Below are positions 12,090 through 25,524 of a stretch of 64,000 nucleotides of DNA, piece after piece; position 1 is the first letter of the stretch; each line of letters begins with the position of its first letter. The DNA comes from Morella rubra (lineage: Eukaryota; Streptophyta; Magnoliopsida; Fagales; Myricaceae). A model generated the notes under the pieces. It was given only the letters and a program-made list of their open reading frames with translations, was not told where the DNA came from and searched no databases. The stretch lies in the NCBI GenBank assembly GCA_003952965.2, contig CM025850.1, positions 13,416,323 to 13,480,322 of the forward strand, written 5' to 3'. A program made the position numbers and the translations under genes.

Positions 12090-13560
12090 GCAAACACACG
12101 AAACATGCCTTTATCTCGCTGTCTTTGGAGTGTTCCTCTGCGACATTGCAAATTCCTATAGCATAAATATGCTCGAGGGTTTTATAATATATGATGAGAT
12201 TCACGATTGAATCGCGCGGGGTAGAGACGCAGAGGAAACCAATCAGCATGTGCCACTTTGGTCTTCTTGTTTCTACCCCATTATCTTATGTTCCCCAAGC
12301 TTTAAGTAATAGAATACGACAGTCAAGTTTCTGAGACCATATGCAGGGATTTTTTTCCAGACACCCACAAGGCATAAAGTGAAGATCGAAGCAAAAAGCT
12401 ACAAAATTATTGTATGATTACCCATTAATTATTATATGCACAAACACTACTCTTATCACTATATCCGATATCCATTCCCTATATATGGCAATGGAGCTTC
12501 ATCTCTAAGTCCAGTGTCATCATCTTTGATCCGCCACGCGTCCATGGGGCAACATGAACCCACCCAACACTTAATTGGGGGGTTGCATGCAAAGAAGAGA
12601 TGCAATATTTCTGGGTCACAGTAGTCGCGCGAACGAATGTGTAGTCATCCACGTGTAAGACAGTGAATTAAAAAGATCAATAATGAAGTGGCCCCAAACC
12701 CATCATTATGCGCCTAAGATGAGGGAGGATTTTGCAGACAGCTAGAGAGATGCCAACCTCTAGTTTTATTAGTTGGATTTTGCTAAATGCCACGCAAACA
12801 CTATGTAGAGATAAAGATACACCTGGATCAGAGCTTTTTTCAATCCCTTAATCATGTTCAAATGCATAATCGATCGAGCACAAGAAACACTAATTTCTTA
12901 CGTTTCGCCCGGAAGTACGTACGATTAATTGGGTGTCTTCGTGAATGATGTTGATCCCAATATCACCGGCCATCTAGTATCTTCTACTCCAGATGATATA
13001 ATTGGTATTCAAACATGATTTCGATGGTTGTTCATAAGCAGATGTGGTCGAAAACGTTGAGTTTGACAAGTGGATTAATGAGGGCTCATGTTATGAAAGT
13101 AAAAACGACAGCATGCCATCCATGTCCCTGTGGGTTTCATGAGGAGACTTCGTGGATATATATGTTTAAGCGAACGGTAATCCATAATCAGGGGGGAAAA
13201 GAAAAACAAGACACTTTGGATGACAGGACAAAATGTTGATTGCATACAGATTTGGCACTTGTCCTTGTGCTGTCGTATTATGATGACTTGGCATCACCAT
13301 TTTCCTTCCTTTGATAAATTTGGTTTATATAGCTGTCAAACCCAACCACTCTCTATTTCCAGACTTGGGCTATTACCACAATCATTTTCCTTGCTTCCAA
13401 TTTTCTATGCAACTCATTGGGACATTGGTAGCCAAGACTTTTTTCTTCTGTCAATAGCTAAAAAACTGAAAAAAAAGGTTGGTGAGGACAAGGTAGTAAA
13501 CTGGGAGTAAACAGGAGGGGATATCTGTAATTCAAATGGTTCAATTATTAGCTATTAGCA
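11625..13560. other. Intergenic; TA microsatellite
   Basis: A (TA)n tract of about 45 bp sits at 12,042-12,087 and a shorter one at 11,944-11,960. Open frames across these are simple-repeat artefacts (runs of Ile-Tyr). No gene or RNA recognised. The last 50 bases form the proximal promoter of the next gene. Confidence 0.35.
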
Positions 13561-13569
13561 TGACACCCC

Positions 13570-13578
13570 TATATAAAA
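13570..13578 (+). promoter_or_regulatory. TATA box of the DUF4408/DUF761 gene
   Basis: TATATAAAA lies 131 bp upstream of the chosen ATG. This predicts transcription from about 13,600 and a 5'UTR near 110 nt. Confidence 0.6.
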
Positions 13579-13708
13579 CCCTCTTCGCTTGGAACTTCTA
13601 CGTACCAACTTCGAGTTCAATTATAAGCCAAGAAATTCCCTTAGCAAGAACTCTAATAAGCCCCACTGTCCCCACAAGCCTCTGATCAACCTTTTCCTTT
13701 CCTTAATC

Positions 13709-14536
13709 ATGTCCAAGCCACGGCCACCAAATCTAGGAGAAGGTTCAAGAAGATCTTACACATCTGCTAAAGATCAGTACCATCAAAAGGCCAAGGGAAT
13801 GTCCTTCTTTGCTTCCATTCTCTGCATATTTATTTACACTTTTATCTTTTATATCTTCAACCTATCTCCTTCCACTCTCTTCAACACCACCAAGTTTTGG
13901 TTTTTCATCTCCAACACTCTAATTCTCATTATTGCGGTTGACTATGGTGCTTACTCTTCGTCCAAAGAGAAGCAAGATATTTATGAAGAGTATATGCTGC
14001 GAAGCAATGTGAAAAATGCTTCGTCGTTCGCTTCACAATACCCGTCGACGGTCGTTAAAGAAAGCGATCACGAGCTAGAGATAAGTGATGTTGTCGAACA
14101 AACGAAAGAAGTAATTTCTCAAGAAAGCGTGGAGGAAAGGAAAGAAGAAATAGCTCAAGAAAGCCTTCTATTCCCAGAAAGGAACTTGGAGGTCGTTGTG
14201 GTAAAAAATGACTCCGAAGAGCCTACTCATGAAGATCCTCGACTGCAAAAGCCGCAGGTCCTTACCCCAGAAGCGGATAAGATTCAGCCAAGAACATATA
14301 ATTATCGTCGAAGTGAGTCCGAAAAAGCGAAACAGGTGGTGATTGACGAGAGCAAGAACACCCTGAGGAGGTCTGAGACTCAAAAGCATGAACCAGCGCC
14401 GGTAGAAGAAAACGAGTTTTCAACCATGTCTGATGAGGAGCTCAACAGAAGAGTAGAAGAGTTTATTCGGAGATTTAATAGACAAATTCGGCTCCAAGCT
14501 GCGACTAGAAACTCCATCAAAATTGAAAATAGCTGA
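13709..14536 (+). CDS. DUF4408/DUF761 membrane protein (A70-like)
   Basis: Intronless gene of 275 codons. The frame is open further upstream to 13,589 but only through a non-ATG codon; the first ATG, at 13,709, follows a good TATA box and gives a normal N-terminus (MSKPRPPNLGEG). Residues about 31-52 and 62-80 are two hydrophobic, probably membrane-spanning segments, matching the N-terminal DUF4408 layout. The middle (100-235) is Glu/Lys/Ser-rich and low in complexity. The C-terminus (241-268, SDEELNRRVEEFIRRFNRQ) matches the conserved DUF761 end. In Arabidopsis this architecture is found in the PAMP-induced protein A70 group; biochemical role is unknown. It has no functional link to its neighbours. 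Confidence 0.85.
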   Translation: MSKPRPPNLGEGSRRSYTSAKDQYHQKAKGMSFFASILCIFIYTFIFYIFNLSPSTLFNTTKFWFFISNTLILIIAVDYGAYSSSKEKQDIYEEYMLRSNVKNASSFASQYPSTVVKESDHELEISDVVEQTKEVISQESVEERKEEIAQESLLFPERNLEVVVVKNDSEEPTHEDPRLQKPQVLTPEADKIQPRTYNYRRSESEKAKQVVIDESKNTLRRSETQKHEPAPVEENEFSTMSDEELNRRVEEFIRRFNRQIRLQAATRNSIKIENS

Positions 14537-17500
14537 AAAAAGACATCTTTACTTATATATATAAAGAATATGAAGAGTAGTGGAATAATATTCAAGAACG
14601 TTTGCTTGCTTTTTTTTTTTTTTCTCCTTATGTTCTAGTTTCTGTCTTGTCCCTTTCTTTTGTACTGCTTTTTTTGCTTGTTATATATATTATCACCTTT
14701 CAATGGTGATCAGTACTGTAAATGCCTTGGACTTTTGCATGTAGAGCTGTCTTTTGTAGCACATGTTCTAACTTAATCTGTAGTAGTCTTTCTATAATTT
14801 CCATTAATGTGTCGCTAAGGGTTAATATATTGCTTTGCTTTGAAAACTACCATATCTACTGCGTCACTTTGGAAACCAACTATATATGTTATTTGGTTAA
14901 TTAGCAAAAACCTCACATCATAATATATTTATAAACAGCAAAAGGCATGAATTAATTTTTTTAGGTAACGAGAAAAATCCAAGCACTCATTTTACGTGTA
15001 CTAAGTTCGGATGGACTTGACCTAATATATGCACGAGTTGGGTTCAATGCCACGACAAATTTTGGGCCGTGCAGCCTTCCAAGTCAAGTAAGTTCAGTTT
15101 TGTTGTAGGGTGACTCCAAAGAATTGTTTGCACCTGGAGAATTCGAACTTGAGACCTCAGGAGAACACACCCCTAAGCCCCAAGGCTAGCATGAATTAGA
15201 GAAGTTTTAGATTCTTCCAAGAAAAAAAGGGTCCAAAATTAATTGCTCTTTCCTTTAGTCTTCGTCCATAGCCTCCAATACGTACACCAACATATATACA
15301 ACAGTAAAGTAGTTCAAAAGTTGGATATGAGTCATATTCATTACATGCATTCAGCATAATTATTAATAACAAAGTCAAACCAGCTTAAATATATACCAGA
15401 TCACCAAGATGTTAAAGCATGACAATTGTTTTTGTTTGAACTTATGAGGCGATGATTTACCATATATAAGAGCATCAAGTAATCGGAAAGACTCAAAAAT
15501 ATTGGAGTATCTAATCCAAAAGTTTATAAGGCTTCATGAGTTTGGTGTTTGACATGTAATCATGATCATCTCCCAATAAAATCTTCCTTTTAGGTTAAAC
15601 AATTCAAATTTCTCCCCCTGACATTTATATATATATATATATATAGATATGATATGTTCGCTAAAGTTGATCGGGTTTTGAATTAAATATGCTTATTTTT
15701 TCACTAATTGAGATGTATATTGTAATTAGCGATCAACAAATATATACATTAAATGTCATTTTTGAGTCCAAATTACAATTTTAACCATATTCTATCTCTA
15801 ATTTATCAATTTACGCTAATGTAAGAAAAAGTCGACATTTGGAAATTATTCATGCACGCGTGGTGTCATTTACATGTCAAAGAAAAAGTACCGAACAAAA
15901 GAAGCGTAATGAAACAAAAAGAATCTGATTTTCTTACTATTCTCCTCGTGCTTTTAATCGATCATTTTATGTGGTTGCTTAGGACGGGGAGAACTAAAAA
16001 TCTAGCCGACCAGATTTTCTTTTTGGGGCCGGGCAAGTAACCGACCAGTACTACTTCATGATTTACATCTGAAAGAAAGACTGAAAAAAATTGATTTGAC
16101 ATCGTTAATTAATTAGCTTCCTTTGCAAAAAAAAAAAGAAAAAAAGACATCGTTGATAGCCCCCTTTCATTTCATTTGAAAATCATTCTGGCAGGCCGGA
16201 CGTTCCACCAAAATGTTTGCACTCCTAGTGCTAATTCTAGTACAATAATTCCCTTCCATTTCTTTCTGGAATGGATCGAGCCATCGAGGATACCTCTGTC
16301 GTTTTGGTCCTGGGAAGTTCCATGTCGAAAAGACAAACAAATGCTTAATACACATTCCCTGTATTCCTTTTTCTGTTGGGGTACGAAGCAATCTTCCTTT
16401 TTGGGTACAATATTAAGTCCCTATTAATTGGTACTTGATTTTATGTTCTGAGTTGACAAAAGCCTAACCCTGCCGCTTGTGCAGAACCAAAGACCTGGAG
16501 TAGTAGTACTGAACTCATGGGAAATGGGTGCCTATAAGGCTATTCATAACCAACCCCACCGGCCCTATAGGCTGCAGGATATGTTATCATATCGAACTTT
16601 TAGAGCTAGCACAGGGCAAATGAAAGAGACTTCTTCCAATCAAACTTCGATGAAAACTCTCAAATTCTGATCGTCCGGGACTTAAATTGCTTCTCAATTT
16701 AAGAGTACTATACGATTGATACCCGTACCTACTCTACGTACTCTATGCAAGTCACACGTGGAAGAAACTCTAGCTTTTGTAGGTAGAAGAGGAACTGGTG
16801 CGTTCTAGGTATAAGAACTTTCTTGCTAGCTAGATTAATCAATGTCTTTCAGGCTTATTACGTATGATTTAAAAAGATACGTCGACTGGCCTGGGATCTC
16901 TTCTCTTCTTTATAAAATCTCCCAAAAGTATGTTAGCTAGAGTCTTGCTTACTTTGACGAAGCTTAGAGCCCACTATAATTAAATAATAAGCATTAATAA
17001 TTCTTGTTTGGTAGAAATTAGGTAGAAATATTGCTATTTTTTAGGCCGGCCGTTAACCATCGAATCTAATTAAGCCGTATTAAAGCGAGCAACAATAGCA
17101 AACTTATAATTAACTAACTTTTATTTGAAACATTATTGTTGTATTGATTACGAACGAAATAGAAGGTATATATACGGCCGGCCGAATAGAAAAACATGCA
17201 AATTAATTAATGCTTTGGTTTTGGTTTCTGCAGTAAATGGATTCAACTGATATTCGTCACTGTTTATCCACCCATCAACGTACGGCAGCCCTAAGCCATC
17301 CCGTGGGCTAAGGCAGGGCCGCAGGGGGATCGATCCAATCTTCGATATCCACTTCCCTTTGGCGGTCTCCAATCTTTTACGTCAAGATTATGGAAACATC
17401 TACGTGGCAAAGGCCTATTCGCTAGATACTCCTAAAAAAAAATGTAATTCGAAAATCGATGGAATTGTAATTTGTGGCCTGAATTGGCCGGACATATTCT

Positions 17501-18149
17501 GGGTGGGTCTGGACCGTATTTAAAAAATTGATTTTATTCGGTTAAGGTCCATTTGAAATTCCTGGACTGAACTGAATTATATTTATTAATTTAAATAATA
17601 AATATTTTTTTAATTTTTTAATAGAAATTTTAAATTTAAAAAATAAAAATCTTAAGTTAAAATTATGCATTTTGAACCTTACCTAACGGTAAGCCTTTTG
17701 GAAACCCGCCTAAATGATCCTTTCAAAAATTAAAAAAAAAACTTAGGAAAAAAATTAAAAAAAAATAAACCACACTTATAAATGATCCGGTTCGATCTAA
17801 TCTTTTATTTTAAGTACAATTAAAAATCTGATCCAAAAATCAAACTGAATTTCTGATTGTACAGCTCTACCATATATGTAGAGGCGGATATCGCAGCTTG
17901 TTCTCCCGTAATTTCATGAAATACAGGAAAAAGTAAAGAAAATAAAAAGGAATACGTGCTTGATTTGCAATGTTTGTAAATATTAGAGAAAATTGACAAA
18001 GCAGCGTGTGTATATATATATATATACCGGTGAATCGATTTTGTTCCGAGCCACGTAGGCAGTCTAGCTACTACCTTGAAAAGCCAATAAGAAAAAAGAA
18101 AAACCAGTCGTCAATTGGACTGTGGATGAGGTTCTTTACTTAAAGTATC
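14537..18149. other. Intergenic; 3' flank of A70-like gene and DEG5 promoter side
   Basis: No gene seen. Contents: the 3'UTR of the DUF761 gene with a T-run at 14,611-14,625; a SINE-like copy (about 14,960-15,195); TA microsatellites at 15,629-15,645 and 18,008-18,026; a tail-only retro-insertion at 16,110-16,145. Just before DEG5 an ACGTAGG word (18,053-18,059) lies about 95 bp upstream of the ATG and could be a cis element. Confidence 0.4.
14960..15195 (-). mobile_element. tRNA-derived SINE-like copy
   Basis: Read on the minus strand, it begins near 15,190 with a tRNA-like block (GGGGCTTAGGGGTG as a possible A box) and has GTTCGAATTCTCC about 40 bp later, close to the RNA polymerase III B-box consensus GGTTCGANNCC. 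About 170 bp of unrelated body follow. This is the layout of plant SINEs such as the Au family. No target duplication was identified. Confidence 0.4.
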
Positions 18150-21100
18150 ATGGTGATGGTGTTGGCTTCTCTCTGGCGAATGAGCGCTTCCCCAACCCAC
18201 ACTTCCGCCACCTCTTCTTCGAATAGTGTGCAGAATAAGAGCCACCTTACAAGGCGGAGAGCAATAGCATTTGGTCCAAGCGTTTTAGTGGTCTCCTTGC
18301 TCAATTTTAGCACTCTTAGTTCCTCACCACCTCCATTCCAAATTGCACTTGCCCGACAGGAGCAGCTGGATGAGCTTCAGCAAGAAGAAGACCGAGTTGT
18401 GCACCTCTTCCAGGTCTCTCACTCCTCCTCTCTGCAGCACACGTTTTCTATCTGTGGTTACTGGTGATGCAGTGGTATTTGTTTTTTTGCACCATTTTAA
18501 TGGTGCTCTCAAACTGTCAACAAATATTTCGTTACTTTTTTTTTTTTTTTTTACTGTGGGATTTAGTGGGAATGCACTTCTCTCTGTTGGCTTCTAATAG
18601 TTTGATAACTTAATTGTAAGGTTCTTTCCTTACGGATATGCTCAGTTTCCATGACTAATTTGAAAGTGAATCCGGAAGTCTTCAGTTTTTGGGGTACATA
18701 TTCTCCAGATGGGTTATCTTATGTAGTCCGCTGCTCAATTTTTAAAGTTAATGCATTATGGCACAAGCATGTTGAGAATAGGACCCTTAATCGATTATTT
18801 CGCCATAATTGAGTTGATATTTTTTCCATTAGCTTAGTAGCACATTGAAGAGCCACTGCGCCTGCGGTTGACAAAATCAGATGATAATGGGAAGTCTTTT
18901 CTTACTCTGGTTATTATTTTTGGGATCTTTTTTTGGTTCGGGGGAGGCGAAGGAAAGTTGGAGTTATTTTACTCATGTTTACATCAATTCCACATTTGCC
19001 GGGCATTCATGTATGTGTTACTTAATCGGCAGAGCTATTTTTGAATTGTGGTAGGAAGCCTCGACTTCGGTTGTTTTCATTAAAGACCTTGAAATAGTTA
19101 AAGTCCCCAAGGCCTCTACCGATGATACCAATCTTATTGAGGGCGAAAATGCAAAAGTTGAAGGAACAGGTTCTGGGTTCATATGGGATAAGTTTGGTCA
19201 CATTGTAAGCATTCCCTTCTTCTGTTCTGGTCTCTGAATCCATCTTGTAGCGTTATATGCAGCTGCTTCTTTATTTTCTTTATATGCTGTATTCAGTGTC
19301 GATACATGTTTTCATTTTTTTTGAGTTGATATCTGGGTTCCCTAAACCCTATTTACATATCACATAAAACAGAAGACGATTACCGTAGGCACCTGGGTTG
19401 TGTCAAAGAGTTAAATTACCTAAAAAAGACTTGAACTTTTAATATACTGACATAAACTAAATTTGTTAAGATACTTACTACCAACCTGATTGCCATTAGT
19501 TTATTATGTAACCTGCATTAATATTCATTCCTCTAGAAAATTGAAAGATATATAAGCTGTGAGTTTGAATTCTATGTTAAAGTTAGTAATATATTTTTAA
19601 ATATATTCAGCTACATATTTTTCTGTAACATACGCTTGTTCCCCCAACATTATTACTACTATTTTTCTTGTTTTGTGGGTGACAGGTCACAAATTACCAT
19701 GTTGTAGCTAAATTGGCAACAGATGGGACCGGTTTTCATCGTTGTAAGGTTTTAGTCTTTTTCTTCCAGTTGTTATTTTCTCTCATTGTTGTTTCGCTTC
19801 TTCTTCTAAGATGGTAGTGAGTGCACAACTAAGGTAGTCATCCGTTTCACAGGTTTATCTCGTAGATGCAAAAGGCAATGGCTTTTACAGGGACGGCAAG
19901 ATTGTTGGTGTTGATCCAGCATATGATCTGGCTGTCCTTAAGGTTTTCAATCAAACTAGCATTCACTATCATTGCAATTGCTTTAAGCTCTTTATCAGTA
20001 ACTTGGATATAAGTACACTTCTCACTGGAAAAAGGCTGCAATCAACTTGGAGTTAATTCCACAAGGAACCTCCTGATATGCGGGGTATGTTATTGGCTGC
20101 TAAGACTTTAGAGAAGTGACACTAAATGACTGATCCACTACTTTTGTTCTAAAGAGCATCAAAATGTTTCAGATATGTTTACCCTTTTCTGTTCTTTTAT
20201 TTGGAAAATTGCATTTTTGTTTTGAAACAAGATTTGTGAAACAAGATTTGGAGTGGTGAATTTGTGTCTTGGGAATAAATCCCAAAAAAAATTGATGAAG
20301 TTAGAATCAAATCACTAATGAGAAATTATGATAGGAATTCCCAAAGACTGCATTGGTTCTATATGCCCAGCAATAAATGGCAAGGGTGTGAGATATGTGC
20401 CTGGTTTTTGTACTTTCCCAACAAAAGCTTTCACGAGCAGTTCTGTTCATTATTTCATAGCCTTTGTGAACCATAGAGTGGTCGTCAATCACACAGTGGC
20501 TCATAAGTGGCTGATGACCATTGAAGTGTTCATATGTCAGTTTTTAGATGAAAAAATGGAATGAACAATGTTGCCACAAAGTTTGGAATGCTTATAAACA
20601 AGTATCATGATCATTTATCAGGAAAGATGAAATTGTGTTTACATTTTGACAGAACACTGTGAATGCATATACCTATTCGTATTCTCACTCGTAAAAATGC
20701 TGTGAACTGCATAACGATATCATCCCTGACCCAAACACTTGAATGCAGGGGACGGGTTGAGCAAATTTTCTACTTCATATAAACAGTAGTCGATACCAGA
20801 TGACATAAACTTATCTTAATGCTGCTCTTTGCATCTTCACTGACCCATTGTAATTGGTAAACAAGATTAAACAAAATGAAAGCTATGGGCAAGTGTAAAG
20901 ATGCACCAACAGCAGATCTCAGCTTTAAGGTTCACGTGTGGAGGTAAGGTTTTAGGTCAAGTTAGAAGCTTAGATGCAAACTTAAGCACCAGCAACGTCA
21001 CAATGAAATGGTCATATTTTAAGGCAACTGAAATATACATTCTGTATTACATATGTCACAACTTAATTCTTCCCCTACTCCACCCCCGGCCTAATAGCCA

Positions 21101-24100
21101 ACATAGAAACGCCATTACTAGTGTCCTAGGCTTTGCTTGTGCGAGATTAGGCAAGGTTGTGATTATAAATTGAGGTTTTGCTAATTAATCTGGTTGAGAT
21201 CACATTTGCAGTTGGTTTGTTATGTGAACCAAGATTCTTGAGCTTGGCTTAAAATTGGGATTGCCATGAGACGCACGAGCCGAGCATAATTTTATTTTGA
21301 AGCAAGATTTAAGATTGGGTTGTGGATAGACAAATGCATGTTCACCTTTAAATCCAAGCTCCAGCTGGATGCTGCATATTTTAGTAGGCTTATTAGTACT
21401 TTTAATATATTTAAGCTGCCCTGTCTCAAGTCAAGGCTGGCAGAATCAGAGGCTTCTTTGTGATCTTTAACATTTCTTCGGAAAAGAAATGTTAAAGATC
21501 AAATCTGCTTGGTGCTGATCAAATTTGAATTTGGGTCGGCTTGTATACTAAACTAGAAGAAAGCTTATGCCATTTTAACCTTCTATCCTTTCACGATGGA
21601 CCAAAGTTCTAGTGTGTATTCCTGTTTGGTTTATTTGTCATCTTAGTATAAATATCGTAAAAGAGAGTCCAGAAGATGTGTTCGGTAACAAGGTTAAGGT
21701 TTGATCTTCATAACAGGTGGAAAAGTTGCTCTGGTAATTATTTTGAATAATCTGTTCTATAAGGCAAACTTGGTCATTGCAAAGATGTCAGTTTCCTCAA
21801 GACCTTAAACTAAATAGAAACTTTGATTAGTATTTTGTAGATGGTTGAAATTTTGCGATTCATTATTGAATGGTATTCGCAATCCATTCTGATCACTATA
21901 GGTTATGTAATTTAACAGAGTAAAAAAATAAAAGCGACATGAGAACATCTTCTTGCAAAAGAGAAGGGGGTGGGGGAAGACAGACTTTTGCCTTGAATAT
22001 GCCAACTTTCTAGATAGAAATATGCACGGTTTATGCACTTTTGTGTCGCTTTAGAAGAATTGAGATATCCCAAGACAAAATTTACTGGATTGAGTCATAT
22101 GTTACAAGGGTTAAACATCAATGAGATATAAGTGGCACTTTCCTAATGAGATGGAAAAATCATAGGAACTTTTTGTTCTTTATATGTTTTATGTCCTTGA
22201 ACATGTGTTGGAACATTGTGGTTGACTCCAAAGCAGGTAGACATGGCACCTGCACAAAACTGTGATATAATCTAGAGAAGAGCACTAAATAATTATTAGT
22301 TTATGTAGTGGTATGAGTATTTACAGTTCAAAAGATGTCTTCCATGGAGCCAGCTCTGTAATCTTTGTTTTGACCTCTGCTCATCTATGAGGGGTAACCT
22401 AGCTTTCTCTGGATCTGAATTATTCTTTCTGAAGTATTGGTGGAAGACAAGACAGAAGGCCATTCATCTCTAACCTGCACCATGAAGTGCACATGAGATG
22501 GAAGTATCCATGGATTGTGGCCACCTTCACCTTTGAAAATTATGTTGACCGTGCACCATTTTTCATTTCTTATTTGCTTAACAAGAGAGGTTTCAAAGAA
22601 ATACATCTTGTTCATTTGCTTCCATGGGGCTAAACTCTCATAATAGCTTGGGTATTTTATATTATGGCCTCTCTATGTAAATATTATTAAAACATGGTGT
22701 TATTTGGAATACAGTAATGGTTTTGTGATTCCTAAGATAATATCATATGCAGGTTGATGTTGATGGATATGACTTAAAGCCTGTTGTTCTAGGCACGTCG
22801 CAAAATTTACATGTGGGTCAGAGTTGCTTTGCTATTGGAAATCCTTATGGATATGAGAACACTCTGACAACTGGTGTAAGTTTCTGTAATATGACCTTTT
22901 TTAGTATCTACTAAAGAGCGTTTGAATACCTACTGTCTAGAAGTGAACTGTTTAATATTGCAAATTTAGAACATAATTCATTTTGAAGTACCTATTTTAC
23001 TATGACAGGATGTCTTACAATGCTGATTTCTCTTTTTCTTCATCTAATCTAGTTTCAAGAGTGGCCGGTATGTCTTGCATCACAAACCTTGTAGTCGGAT
23101 TGTCTTGTGTCTTGGCCCTTGTGACTGGTTTGTGGTTCTGTTTGTATTACGGTCCTTGTGGCTGTTGGTGGATCCGACACTTTTGTCCGGATTGTCTACC
23201 GGATCTTTGGATTCGGCTTATTGTAGGACCTTTGGGTCCGTTTAGGTTTTTTGCTAGCCTTCCGGTCTTTTTTCTATTTTGTATTGGCTTTATTTTTATC
23301 AGATTTTAATATATTATTTCAGTTGCCTAGCAAAAGAAAAGAAAAAAAAGGCTTAGCATTGAACTTGTTTCTACTACAGCATTATTAGGAGGTTACATAT
23401 GACAGGGTGGATCAACAGTATTTAAGCGGATAAGAAGTACTAGTTCCTTGGAGTTGTGCAGGTGGTTAGCGGATTAGGAAGGGAGATACCTTCACCAAAT
23501 GGAAAGGCTATTCGAGGAGCTATTCAAACAGATGCAGATATTAATGCAGGTAAATTTCATCCTCCTTTCATATTTTAGTCTGTTCATAAACGTTCTTATA
23601 GTCATCACATCTCTTTCCATTAACTAGAGAAGAAAACATAGTCAATGGACTTATTCAAGAATTCTGGTAATTAGACAGTTACCTTCTGTGATTGTTGGAA
23701 GGATGCTAGATCAGAGTAGTGGCAGCCTTTTCATTCAGTTGTAGGAAAGTGACATGCTATTTGTCAAGAGTAGCCCTTAAAATAGCCCCCCCACCACACA
23801 GAAGATCTTTTAGATCCAAGTGCTAAATAAAGCACATCCAAGAAAACCATGATAACCCAAATTCTTGAAATCTTCAAGCAAATCAGGGCATCCAAAAAAA
23901 AGAAGCAAATTTGCTGCGATATAAATATATATACATACCCTTCACATAAAAGATATAAATATATTTTGGTTTCTGTATCAACCATTGTTAAACTCTCTTT
24001 TTTATCATGATTTTTCAAGCGTCTATGCATGGAATTCTTACAGGTAACTCAGGTGGGCCGTTAATTGATTCACATGGCCATCTTATTGGAGTTAATACAG

Positions 24101-24774
24101 CAACTTTTACTCGCAAAGGTGACGAGATGCTTCTTCATTCACTTGTTCCTCTTAATTGTATATCTTGGAGATGAGGTTTTACGAAATGAAAACCATGCCC
24201 ACGTTTTCTGCTTTTATTCTTTCCAACAACCCCCCCCCCCCCCCAAAATGGCGGCAGGTAGTTGCAATAAATTTTGATCTAAGCCACTTGTTCAAAAGTG
24301 CATCTACACTCCTCACTACGTATTTTCTCATTTGGAAGGATAAACTAAGGGTGAGGAACATAAAAGAAAAAGGACAAAGAAAGAAAGTAAAAAAGGACAG
24401 AAAAAGAAGACAATGGCATGCTAAACATACTTGGCAGTATGTTTATAGATCTATACTGAAATTTCACGGGTTTTTGCTCATATCAGTTGCCAAAAGCATC
24501 TTTTTAAAGCCAGTACCAAAAAATGTTGTCTGTTGCATATTCATTGGAAACATACAGGTTTTCACCAACCTTTTCCACATGCTGAAAGATAAAATATAAT
24601 GAAGATGCTAGAAGTTAGCTGATTTATTTCAAAGTTTGACTACTTTTGATTTTGCATTGTATTGCAGGGACAGGAGTATCATCCGGTGTTAACTTCGCAA
24701 TACCAATCGACATGGTTGTTCGAACTGTACCTTACCTAATTGTGTATGGAACATCTTATAGAGACAGGTTTTAA
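18150..24774 (+). CDS. DEG5: DEG5, thylakoid-lumen Deg/HtrA serine protease
   Basis: Eight coding exons join in frame with GT-AG borders: 18150-18413, 19055-19204, 19686-19748, 19853-19942, 22753-22875, 23462-23549, 24044-24118, 24668-24774; 319 codons, close to Arabidopsis DEG5 (~323). It is an ATP-independent serine endoprotease that works with DEG8 on the lumen side of thylakoids in photosystem II D1 turnover (family knowledge). The trypsin-like triad is visible: His143 (TNYHVVA), Asp184 (YDLAVLK), Ser262 (GNSGGPL). There is no PDZ domain; the protein ends GTSYRDRF right after the protease fold, as expected for DEG5. The N-terminus has Arg35-37, a hydrophobic stretch and ALA at 66-68, a twin-arginine lumen signal behind a chloroplast transit peptide. 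Intron 4 is 2.8 kb. Confidence 0.95.
21462..21500. repeat. Perfect 17-bp hairpin in DEG5 intron 4
   Basis: GATCTTTAACATTTCTT (21,462-21,478) is followed after a 5-base loop by its exact inverse (21,484-21,500). It lies deep in an intron; no known RNA family is recognised. Confidence 0.6.
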
Positions 24775-25524
24775 ACTTTTAAGCATGTTACGCAACTGTC
24801 AAACCAACGCTGCAGGTTGTCAATCACATCAGATTTCTTTGTAGAAAGTTATTACCCTAAATAATTACCATTTGGAAATAAGCTCGAAGGCTCATCTGAA
24901 ACTACTAAAGATTTTTTTTTTTTTTTTTTTTTTTATAGATAACCCTCGAGTGTTTTGTTTCTGCAATCCTATGCCTTCACACATTTGGCCATAGCATTGT
25001 TAATCATAGCAAGTTGATCAACTACTGATAAAGCAAAGAGTATATTTTAAACTAGGGAAGTTCATTATCTTTGGTTATTTTCGATCACAGTTTTGGAGGA
25101 ATCTCCCTTATTTCTTACAGTTTTGCATGAATTGCCATTCCTGTATTGGAGTAGCATTTGTAAAGGATCATTACAATCCTTGACTAGCCTGTGCCTTCAA
25201 CAACTAGCCTGTGCCTTCAACATATAGAGTATTGTTAGATGATCGGAATGTGAATGTGACAATTATGTGACACATAATTACCAGTTTTTGTCTCAAAGTC
25301 CTTTAGATGTGCTAAGCATTGTTGGGTTTTCCTTTTTCGGATAAGATTTTCTTAGCTTCGTAGCTTGTATGGTTTAGGTGTTTTCGGTATATAGTCCCTT
25401 GTATTGTTAACACGTCTTTTTCTTAATAAAATTTTAATCCGCTTACTTATAAAAAAAAAAATTAGTGCCCAGCTCATCGGTTAAAAAATGAGGCGTCTCG
25501 AGCACTTGTACTCATCATCTTTAG
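24775..25524 (+). other. DEG5 3' flank with LINE-like 3' tail
   Basis: A T-run of more than 20 bases is at 24,911-24,934. At 25,189-25,231 the phrase ACTAGCCTGTGCCTTCAAC occurs twice in tandem. About 25,310-25,461 reads like the 3' end of a plant LINE: T/G-rich sequence, AATAAAATTTTAATCC, then ACTTAT plus an A-run. No target duplication found for it. No gene seen. Confidence 0.4.

Noticed and set aside
11978..12249. Open frames with Ile-Tyr runs
   Set aside because: Translation of a (TA)n microsatellite.
13589..13708. 40-codon N-terminal extension of the DUF761 protein
   Set aside because: It begins with TTG only about 20 bp from the TATA box; the ATG at 13,709 fits the family start.
22983..23309. 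108-codon frame in DEG5 intron 5
   Set aside because: Cys/Gly/Phe-rich sequence from a GT-rich intronic stretch followed by an A-rich tail; no domain, likely old retroelement DNA.
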